This document shows positions 14,715 through 19,880 of a stretch of 19,880 bases of DNA, piece by piece (position 1 is the stretch's first letter; the number at the start of each line of letters is the position of its first letter). A model generated the notes under the pieces. That model did no database searches, had not been told where the DNA came from, and saw only the letters and a program-made list of their open reading frames with translations. The position numbers and the translations under genes were made by a program. Source of the stretch: Anaerolineales bacterium. GTDB lineage: Bacteria > Chloroflexota > Anaerolineae > Anaerolineales > UBA4823. The stretch is from the NCBI GenBank assembly GCA_016932955.1, contig JAFGBV010000131.1, forward strand, positions 1 through 19,880, read 5' to 3'.

Positions 14715-14929
14715 AGGTCAAACTCAGGCAGAGGCGCGTCGAAATCAGGCAGGATCATCACTTTGCCCTTGTCAATTCCCGGGGCGCGGGGGGAAATATC
14801 ATCTCCTGCAAACGGCAGGATGCGGGCGATAGGCTTCCCTGCCTTGGCAATCACGATTTCCTCGCCACTGAGCACGCGCTCAAGCAGCTTGGAAAAGTGG
14901 GTTTTTGCTTCATGGATATTGAAGATCAT
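14711..14929 (-). CDS. Phd/YefM-family antitoxin
   Basis: A 72-residue antitoxin. The N-terminal DNA-binding half has the Phd/YefM pattern MIFNIHEAKTHFSKLLERV, then GEEIVIAKAGKPIARILPF; the acidic, proline-rich C-terminus (PDFDAPLPEFDL) is the disordered part expected to wrap the PIN toxin and block its active site. AGAGGTG lies a few nt before the start. It is the first gene of the two-gene operon and, as in related systems, probably represses its own promoter through the paired palindromic sites at 14953-14973. The family call follows both from the sequence and from the adjoining VapC gene. Confidence 0.88.
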   Translation of the reverse strand: MIFNIHEAKTHFSKLLERVLSGEEIVIAKAGKPIARILPFAGDDISPRAPGIDKGKVMILPDFDAPLPEFDL

Positions 14930-14946
14930 TTTGCACCTCTGTATAT

Positions 14947-14975
14947 ATTATAGACTAAGTCCAGGACTAAGTCAA
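14947..14975 (-). promoter_or_regulatory. Near-consensus promoter of the toxin-antitoxin operon with tandem operator
   Basis: On the minus strand TTGACT (14975-14970) and TATAAT (14952-14947) are 17 bp apart. The interval contains two exact copies of GACTAAGTC (plus-strand reading, 14953-14961 and 14965-14973), each a palindrome around its middle base, 12 bp centre to centre. Bound antitoxin would cover both promoter boxes. Transcription would start near 14940, leaving an 11-nt leader that is little more than the ribosome binding site. Confidence 0.75.
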
Positions 14976-15015
14976 TACGACTCATACAGAAAGCCAATGA
15001 CCATAGCAAAGCGCA

Positions 15016-15031
15016 TCGCCCAAACGGGCGA
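15016..15031 (-). terminator. Hairpin 15 nt past the MFS gene stop
   Basis: TCGCCC and GGGCGA form a 6-bp G+C-rich stem around a 4-nt loop just downstream of the transporter gene. On the minus strand it is followed by mixed sequence, not a T run, so intrinsic termination is doubtful. Confidence 0.3.
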
Positions 15032-15045
15032 GGCGGCAGAGAAGA

Positions 15046-16482
15046 TTACTTCTTCACCTGGGTGAGGGCGAGAATCGAGAAGAGGAACATCAGCCCGTAG
15101 ATGGCAAAGAGCAGCACGTAACCCAGGCCGGGGTGCTGAGGTGCCTGGGCAGTGAGGAAATCGGCAATGGGGCCGCCGATGTAGGCACCCACCGCACCCG
15201 CACCAGCCCCCGCCAGGTTGGAGATGCCCAGGTAGCGCCCGGCCTCTTCTTTGGGGACGATCACCGTGCCCAAAGCCCAGTTGGAAGCGTAGAACAGCCC
15301 AGCGCCGATGCCCAGCACCACCCCGCCGATGTAGATGACGGTGAGATTGGGCACACTGAGCGCAATCGCCACACCCAGCGCACCGATCACGCCCGCCACA
15401 GCCACCATACGCTTCAGCCCGAAGCGGTCCGCCAGCCAGCCGCTAGGCAGGGCAGAAAGCAGGATGAAGACGCCGACGAAGAGCATCAGGAACGCGGCAG
15501 GCTGGGCGGCGGCCTCGCGTTCGTAGCCCAGGCGCGCCTGCAGGAAATAGACGGCAAAGGTGGAGAGGTTGACCGCGCCAACGAGGAAAGCCAGGCGGTT
15601 GACCACCCACCAGACAAAGGATGGATTCTGTTTAGCGCCCTGCCCAACGCTGATCTGCACGCTGAGGTAAACCCCCAGGCCAACGGCAACTGCCATCGCC
15701 GCCAGTCCGAGCAAGCCGGTGAGCAGGAAGAGAAGCGGGACAGAGGACAGGCCAGCCAATAAGCCATAGATCAGCTTCACCAGCTCGCCGGCGCCGAGGA
15801 TGATCAGGGTGAACACGCCGGTCATTGCCAGCAGGCGCAGGAAGGGTGCCCAGTTCAAAGGCGGGGGTGCCTGCTCCAGCTTCTTCTCCGGTATTAGCAG
15901 GGTGAGCAGCATGGAGAGCAGCAGCACGCCCATGGCGATGAGCAACCCGCCCCAAATATTACCCTTGCCCACCAGTCGCCCAACGGTGAAGGAAACCAGG
16001 ATCAGGGGCAGAGGCAGCTCCAGCATCGTCTTGAAGCCGGAAAAGAGGCCGCGCTTCTCCTCTGGCACCAGATCGGGCAAAATACCCTGGGCGGCGCTCT
16101 GACCCACATTCGACGAAATCTGCTGCAGGATGGCAACGATGAAGAGCAGCCAGAAGGCGCTCATTCCCTGCATGCCGGCGACGAAGCCAGTGACGATGAT
16201 GAACACAGAATTAAGCAGAGTGCCCACCAGAACGAAAGGCCGCCGCCGCCCCCAACGGGCAGTGGAGCGGTCTGAAAGCATGCCAAAGAGGGCCTGGGCG
16301 AGCAGAGCGACCATCAAGGTCCACAGGCGGAAGGTGCCGTAGTAGGTGCCCTTTTGCGCCTCGCCGACGAACTGCTGGACGAGGAGGGGAATGATTAGGC
16401 CGTTGGTCTGCGAGAGGGTGGTGAGACCGAGGAAGTAAATGTTGAAGGTGATGGTATCATACCAGCGCGTAGGTCGGTTCAT
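15046..16482 (-). CDS. MFS transporter, probably 12-helix
   Basis: A 478-residue membrane protein of the major facilitator superfamily. The cytoplasmic loop between helices 2 and 3 carries motif A (GMLSDRSTARWGRRRPF, Asp71-Arg72 and Arg79-81), and a second copy-like loop (GWLADRFGLKRM) follows helix 8. The N-terminal FNIYFLGLTTLSQTNGLIIPLLV and the SDRSTARWGRRRPF form resemble the GPH/SLC45-like branch of sugar and related carriers, but the substrate cannot be assigned. AAGGAGG (16496-16490) lies 7 nt before the ATG. It starts 39 nt after the zinc-ribbon gene on the same strand and is probably co-transcribed with it. Confidence 0.82.
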   Translation of the reverse strand: MNRPTRWYDTITFNIYFLGLTTLSQTNGLIIPLLVQQFVGEAQKGTYYGTFRLWTLMVALLAQALFGMLSDRSTARWGRRRPFVLVGTLLNSVFIIVTGFVAGMQGMSAFWLLFIVAILQQISSNVGQSAAQGILPDLVPEEKRGLFSGFKTMLELPLPLILVSFTVGRLVGKGNIWGGLLIAMGVLLLSMLLTLLIPEKKLEQAPPPLNWAPFLRLLAMTGVFTLIILGAGELVKLIYGLLAGLSSVPLLFLLTGLLGLAAMAVAVGLGVYLSVQISVGQGAKQNPSFVWWVVNRLAFLVGAVNLSTFAVYFLQARLGYEREAAAQPAAFLMLFVGVFILLSALPSGWLADRFGLKRMVAVAGVIGALGVAIALSVPNLTVIYIGGVVLGIGAGLFYASNWALGTVIVPKEEAGRYLGISNLAGAGAGAVGAYIGGPIADFLTAQAPQHPGLGYVLLFAIYGLMFLFSILALTQVKK

Positions 16483-16521
16483 CGGGGCGCCTCCTTGCTA
16501 TCGATGAAAAGGGGTACACTG

Positions 16522-17928
16522 TTACATGAACTTAGCGAGCAGGATATACAGCAGGAAAACAATCACCAGGATCAAGAAAATACCACCGGCCACCACTATC
16601 GCCGCCTTGAGCGTATCGCGCGGCTTCTGGCCAGAGACCTTGCCGGTCTGCCCGTTGACGAAGACGCGGAAGGGCTTGCCGTGGTAGGTGTAATTGCCCA
16701 CATAGAGGGGCAGCAAGATGTGCTTGTAGGTCATATCCACCCATTTGCCTGAAGCCAGGCGAAAGTTGCGGATTGGCCGCCCGGCGGCGACCTTGGTAGA
16801 GAGGAAGCGAGTGACCCTTTCGCGCACCAGGCTCTGGGCGCGGTTAGATGCATCTGCCAGGGGATAATCATAGGTGAGGGCGTTCCAGCCCGCCAGGTAA
16901 TCGGGCTTGAACTCGACCAGGTCTTTGAGGTTGAAGGGCTCAAAACCCTTCATCTCGCTCAGCGGCATCTTGCGCACGCCGGGCACCATCAGATCATCGA
17001 ACATCTCATACTCCGCCCCGCTCATTTGCTCCCAGTGCGGCCGGTCGTTGCTGCCGGCATTCACCTCGCAGTTCCAGGGCACTTCGAGGGTGCCATCAAA
17101 GGTCCAGAAGGGATAGTAAGCGGGTTGGAGCTGCATCCCAGTGGAAGATTTCGCGCTGAGGTCATCGGGCGCCAGAATACCCTTGCCCAGCCACTTACGG
17201 GCGCGGGCGGTAGCCTGCTTGAGATCGATGCGCGGCAGGGCGATCACCTGAGGATCGACCAGCTCCATCACCTGCTTGGAGGTGATGAAGCGGGTGGCGC
17301 CGCAATAAGCGCAGCGATCAGCGGTTTGGCCAGGGGGGAGGATGGTGACGGCACCGCAGGCCTGGCACTCCACACGCTGCTGAGATTGGGCCCAGGTGTA
17401 GGCGCGGGTGGTGGGCATGACAAAATCGATGACCTGCTCGGCTGCATCGGGGGCAAGCACCTTCTCCGTTTCCTTGACAAAGCCGCAGTAGGGGCAGGCG
17501 AGGTTGCTTTGGTGGACATCGAACACCATACGCCCGCCGCACTTAGGGCAGGCAAAGGATTCACCTTTGGCCTCGCTCAGCTCGCCGGGGGCGGCGACGG
17601 GCACCGGGTGATCAGCCGTGACCAGGCGCGACTTATCCAGCTTATCGGAAAGCATCACCATGCCACGCCGGGCTGCGACGTTGCTGGGGTCAGCGGCCAG
17701 GGCGCGCTCCAGATAGCCGCGCTGCTCCTGGGGATCGTCGGTGGTGGAGGAGAGCCACAGCCAGGGAGTGGCGTCGTTGGCGCGCATCGTGGTGGCGCGC
17801 AGCAGCAGCGTGTTGGCCAGGTTTTTGTTGCCACGCTTGGCCGCTGAAATGCCATCGCGGATCAGCTCATCGTAGATGAAATCGGAATTGGTATCGCCGG
17901 GGGGTCGGGAGAATGATTGCGAATACAT
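16522..17928 (-). CDS. TPR, double zinc-ribbon, tail-anchored membrane protein of unknown function
   Basis: A 468-residue protein. Residues about 17-98 form TPR-like helices (LIRDGISAAKRGNKNLANTLLLRA, then YLERALAADPSNVAARRGM). Two zinc ribbons follow: Cys127/130 with Cys145/148 and Cys188/191 with Cys206/209. A beta-rich region ends in YVGNYTYHGKPFRVFVNGQTGKV, a motif seen in zinc-ribbon proteins annotated without function. A single hydrophobic helix at about 440-467 ends the chain, so most of the protein should face the cytoplasm. The paired ribbons may bind nucleic acid or a protein partner, but no enzyme motif is visible. The ATG has no SD and lies 6 nt after a -10 box, so the message is probably leaderless. 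The MFS gene follows after 39 nt. Confidence 0.8.
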   Translation of the reverse strand: MYSQSFSRPPGDTNSDFIYDELIRDGISAAKRGNKNLANTLLLRATTMRANDATPWLWLSSTTDDPQEQRGYLERALAADPSNVAARRGMVMLSDKLDKSRLVTADHPVPVAAPGELSEAKGESFACPKCGGRMVFDVHQSNLACPYCGFVKETEKVLAPDAAEQVIDFVMPTTRAYTWAQSQQRVECQACGAVTILPPGQTADRCAYCGATRFITSKQVMELVDPQVIALPRIDLKQATARARKWLGKGILAPDDLSAKSSTGMQLQPAYYPFWTFDGTLEVPWNCEVNAGSNDRPHWEQMSGAEYEMFDDLMVPGVRKMPLSEMKGFEPFNLKDLVEFKPDYLAGWNALTYDYPLADASNRAQSLVRERVTRFLSTKVAAGRPIRNFRLASGKWVDMTYKHILLPLYVGNYTYHGKPFRVFVNGQTGKVSGQKPRDTLKAAIVVAGGIFLILVIVFLLYILLAKFM

Positions 17929-17934
17929 GCTGAT

Positions 17935-17963
17935 AGTTTACACTGCCTTAAACAGGATGTCAA
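17935..17963 (-). promoter_or_regulatory. Consensus -35 promoter placing the transcript start at the zinc-ribbon ATG
   Basis: On the minus strand a perfect TTGACA (17963-17958) and TAAACT (17940-17935) are exactly 17 bp apart, and the ATG starts after 6 further bases, where RNA polymerase would begin. There is no room for a ribosome binding site. It is the strongest leaderless-promoter case in the window. Confidence 0.72.
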
Positions 17964-17992
17964 TTTTTTAATCATTTGTGGGGTGCATTTCA

Positions 17993-18007
17993 AATTGGGG
18001 GCCAATT
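17993..18007. repeat. 15-bp palindrome in the divergent intergenic region
   Basis: AATTGG and CCAATT are perfect inverted arms around GGG. A second pair, TGCAT (17984-17988) and ATGCA (18012-18016), surrounds them. The site lies about 30 bp upstream of the zinc-ribbon promoter -35 box, a plausible regulator site. Confidence 0.5.
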
Positions 18008-18024
18008 CGGCATGCATCCTGTTG

Positions 18025-18044
18025 GGGGAGGAAATTTCTGCCCC
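18025..18044. repeat. 20-bp near-perfect palindrome around GAAATTTC
   Basis: GGGG and CCCC flank an exact 8-bp palindrome GAAATTTC (18031-18038); only the two bases between core and flanks on each side deviate. It looks like a dimeric repressor or activator site midway between the divergent promoters. Confidence 0.45.
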
Positions 18045-18092
18045 AAAACTGACATACACACTCATTTGGGTTGCGCCAGAGGCAGTTTTGGG
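18042..18092. repeat. Separated 10-bp inverted repeat, one arm inside the hydrolase promoter
   Basis: CCCAAAACTG at 18042-18051 and its exact reverse complement CAGTTTTGGG at 18083-18092 are 41 bp apart centre to centre, close to four helical turns. The right arm fills most of the spacer between the -35 and -10 boxes of the hydrolase gene. Confidence 0.5.
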
Positions 18093-18099
18093 CTAAACT
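18071..18099 (+). promoter_or_regulatory. Promoter of the alpha/beta hydrolase gene
   Basis: TTGCGC (18071-18076) and TAAACT (18094-18099) are 17 bp apart. Transcription would start near 18106, giving a leader of about 40 nt that contains AGGAGG. The TTG of the -35 box opens an in-frame reading stretch but is not a credible start codon. Confidence 0.5.
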
Positions 18100-18145
18100 G
18101 ATAGAGAGCAATCCGACAGATATCTCAACCGGCGCAGGAGGCGCG

Positions 18146-18913
18146 ATGAACAATCCCTTGCTGCTCAACCCGCAACTTGAAGGAGATGCCTTCTATTGGG
18201 AGGCAGGTCCTACGGGTGTGATGCTCTCACATGGCTTCACAGCGACAAGCGCGGAAGTGCGCCCGTTGGCTAAACACCTGCTGGAGAAGGGCTACAGCGT
18301 GGCGGGGCCGCTGCTCGCGGGGCACGGCAGCAAACCAGCCGACCTCAACCGCGTGCGCTGGCAGGATTGGGTGGCGGCGGGGGAAGAGTCGTACCAGAAA
18401 CTGGCCGCACGCTGCCAGCACGTCTTCGTGGGCGGAGAATCGATGGGCGGGCTGGTGGCGCTGCACCTGGCCGGGCAGCACCCCGAGGCAGCCGGATGCC
18501 TGCTCTACGCCCCGGCGATCAAGCTTAACCTGCGCCCCATCGACAAGCTGCGCCTGCGCCTGATCGCGCCGTTCATCGAATCGGCGCCCAAAGGATCGGT
18601 GGACGGCTCGAACAACTGGCAGGGCTACACGGTGAACCCGCTCAAGGGTGTGGGGCAATTGCTGAACTTCCAAAAAGCCGTGCTGCGCCTGCTGCCGGCG
18701 GTGCGCCGCCCCGTTCTGCTCATCCAGGGACGGTTGGATACCACTGTCCACCCGAGCGCGGGGGAGATCATCCTGAGCAGGGTAAGCTCAAGCCTGAAAG
18801 AGCATCACTGGATGGAAAATTCCAGCCATGTGATCCTGCTGGACCGCGAGTTGGACCAGGTCGTGCAGATCACCGTGCGATTCATGGAAAAAGCCCTGGG
18901 AGAGAAAGATTGA
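18146..18913 (+). CDS. Est30-like alpha/beta-hydrolase (carboxylesterase / monoacylglycerol lipase type)
   Basis: A 255-residue cytoplasmic serine hydrolase. The oxyanion-loop motif is LSHGFTATSAEVRPLAKHL, the nucleophile elbow GGESMGGL holds Ser99, Asp198 lies in LLIQGRLDTTV, and His228 in ENSSHVILLDRE, completing the triad. The order and the closing SSHVILLD match carboxylesterase Est30 and bacterial monoglyceride lipases, which cleave short to medium acyl esters; the substrate is not known. No signal peptide is seen. The start at 18146 has AGGAGG 4 nt upstream; an in-frame TTG at 18071 lies inside the promoter and is rejected. The DUF429 gene begins 22 nt after the stop, so the two likely form one transcript. 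Confidence 0.87.
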   Translation: MNNPLLLNPQLEGDAFYWEAGPTGVMLSHGFTATSAEVRPLAKHLLEKGYSVAGPLLAGHGSKPADLNRVRWQDWVAAGEESYQKLAARCQHVFVGGESMGGLVALHLAGQHPEAAGCLLYAPAIKLNLRPIDKLRLRLIAPFIESAPKGSVDGSNNWQGYTVNPLKGVGQLLNFQKAVLRLLPAVRRPVLLIQGRLDTTVHPSAGEIILSRVSSSLKEHHWMENSSHVILLDRELDQVVQITVRFMEKALGEKD

Positions 18914-18935
18914 GGGGTAGGAAACGGAGGAGAAG

Positions 18936-19703
18936 ATGTTCCTGACCAATGCTACCTTCATGGGAATCGACCCGACCGCCGGGCAAAAGCCATTCGCCTA
19001 CGCGGCGCTGGACAACAACCTGCGCTTGCTGGCGCTGGGGGAAGGCAACATAGACGATATCTTGGCTTTTGCCGCCGGGCAACACCAGGCAGTGGCTGCG
19101 GTGTGCGCGCCGCGCCGCCCAAACCAGGGTTTGATGGAACGCCAGCAGGTGCGCCAGCGCCTCACGCCGCCGCCGCGCCCGGGACGATGGGGAGATTTCC
19201 GCCTCGTGGAGTACCAGATGCGCCAGCACCACATCGGCTGCCCAAGGACGCCCGCATCTGAGCAGAGCTGCCCTGGCTGGATGCAGATGGGCTTCACCCT
19301 CTACCGGCGGCTGGAAGAGATGGGCTACCAGGCCTATCCCAGCCAAGAGCCCAACCTGCAATGGCTGGAAGTGTACCCGCACGCCTGCTTCTGCGCTATG
19401 CTGGGCGTTATTCCATTCCCCAAGCAGACGTTGGAGGGGCGTGTTCAACGGCAACTGGTGCTCTTTGGGCGCAAACTGAACATCCCCGACCCGATGGACA
19501 TCTTCGAGGAGATCACCCCTCATCGCATCTTACAGGGCATCCTGCCGCTGGAAACCCTCTACCGGCCTGGTGAGCTGGATGCTCTGGTGGCTGCGTACAC
19601 AGCCTGGCTGGCGATCAACCATCCTGAGCAGACCAGCACGCTGGGGGACGCCGAGGAAGGGCTGGTAATCCTGCCTGCCGCCGAGTTGAAAAGGCATTAC
19701 TAA
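18936..19703 (+). CDS. DUF429-family protein (predicted RNase H-like fold)
   Basis: A 255-residue protein. It opens with FMGIDPTAGQKPFAYAALD, where a short beta strand ends in GIDP with Asp12, the usual first acidic residue of DUF429 proteins, which are predicted to have an RNase H-like fold. Later family features include RLTPPPRPGRWGDFRLVEYQM, the GFTLYRRLEEMGY helix, WLEVYPHACF, and an ELDALVAAYTAWLA segment with a conserved Asp. No biochemical role is established for the family to my knowledge. A clear SD, GGAGG, lies 5 nt upstream of the ATG. It follows the hydrolase gene by 22 nt and is itself followed by a very strong hairpin. Confidence 0.78.
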   Translation: MFLTNATFMGIDPTAGQKPFAYAALDNNLRLLALGEGNIDDILAFAAGQHQAVAAVCAPRRPNQGLMERQQVRQRLTPPPRPGRWGDFRLVEYQMRQHHIGCPRTPASEQSCPGWMQMGFTLYRRLEEMGYQAYPSQEPNLQWLEVYPHACFCAMLGVIPFPKQTLEGRVQRQLVLFGRKLNIPDPMDIFEEITPHRILQGILPLETLYRPGELDALVAAYTAWLAINHPEQTSTLGDAEEGLVILPAAELKRHY

Positions 19704-19755
19704 TGTAAGTTCGCCCCATGTGGCAAAGTGATTGTTAGGCTCCGTATGAGCAACA

Positions 19756-19832
19756 ATGCACACCGGTGGTGGTTGGGCGAAGCCCAACCACCACCGGTGT
19801 GTATATTCTTCTTTTGGTTCATTCTTTTTGGA
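19756..19832 (+). terminator. Very long hairpin with T-rich tail after the DUF429 gene
   Basis: Bases 19759-19778 and 19782-19801 are perfectly complementary over 20 bp with only GAA in the loop; one G-U and two more A-T pairs extend the stem to 19756-19804. T-rich sequence follows, with runs of four (19812-19815) and five (19825-19829) T. It lies 53 nt after the stop codon. The stem is much longer than a typical intrinsic terminator, so a repetitive palindromic element used as a terminator is possible. Bases 19833-19880 show no gene. Confidence 0.7.
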
Positions 19833-19880
19833 CAGCCCCAGGAAATCCAAACGATCAAAGAAACTTAATCAACTGATCGC

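Noticed and set aside
17026..17847. 273-codon + strand frame opposite the zinc-ribbon gene
   Set aside because: Low-complexity Gly/Ala-rich translation with no motifs, whereas the minus-strand gene has eight ordered cysteines and a promoter.
18071..18145. TTG start adding 25 residues to the alpha/beta hydrolase
   Set aside because: That TTG is the -35 box of the likely promoter, and ATG 18146 has an AGGAGG site and gives the family-like N-terminus.
19530..19850. 106-codon minus-strand frame at the window end
   Set aside because: It runs through the terminator hairpin and antisense to the DUF429 gene, with no motif or ribosome binding site.

Overview
The window looks like a gene-dense stretch (rough impression high-50s to 60 % G+C) of a Chloroflexota chromosome, most likely class Anaerolineae. 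This placement is inferred from the fused glycyl-tRNA synthetase (alpha and beta chains in one 1006-residue protein), the style of the GT-C glycosyltransferase and zinc-ribbon proteins, and the frequent use of SD-less starts placed 6-7 nt after a -10 box. No rRNA, tRNA, CRISPR array or insertion sequence was seen. No gene-free stretch exceeds 300 bases; the largest are 11823-12060, 17929-18145, 14122-14327 and 19704-19880.

Region 1 (1-4151, + strand) is a potassium module: a KimA-type APC-superfamily K+ transporter (5' end cut by the window), a short KdpD-like histidine kinase without the N-terminal KdpD/USP sensor domains, and a KdpE-like response regulator overlapping it by 4 nt. No kdpFABC genes are seen, so the Kdp-type regulators appear tied to a different K+ transporter.

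Region 2 (4190-8794, + strand) is a housekeeping run: GNAT acetyltransferase, class I glutamine-amidotransferase-like (PuuD/peptidase C26) hydrolase, glutamate racemase MurI (cell-wall D-glutamate), and a large membrane GT-C glycosyltransferase. It converges on the fused glycyl-tRNA synthetase (8802-11822, - strand).

Region 3 (about 11900-14980) looks accessory. A promoter region drives a 36-codon remnant resembling the N-terminus of ClbS/DfsB proteins, running in frame into a SAM methyltransferase with its own strong ribosome binding site; a maltose/galactoside-type O-acetyltransferase and an ICMT/PEMT-like membrane methyltransferase follow. All three have near-consensus Shine-Dalgarno sites. 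Next comes a Phd/YefM-VapC toxin-antitoxin pair on the - strand, with a near-consensus promoter whose spacer carries two tandem 9-bp palindromic sites.

Region 4 (15046-19703) holds an MFS transporter and a TPR/zinc-ribbon/tail-anchored protein (- strand), divergent from an Est30-like alpha/beta hydrolase and a DUF429 protein (+ strand). The divergent intergenic region is full of inverted repeats, one of which places an arm inside the hydrolase promoter. The + strand unit is followed by a 20-bp perfect hairpin (23 bp with one G-U) and a T-rich tail.

No entirely new system is evident. The best candidates for a second look are the KimA/short-KdpD/KdpE arrangement, the leaderless promoters, the ClbS-remnant/methyltransferase junction, the toxin-antitoxin operator and the palindrome-rich divergent promoter.
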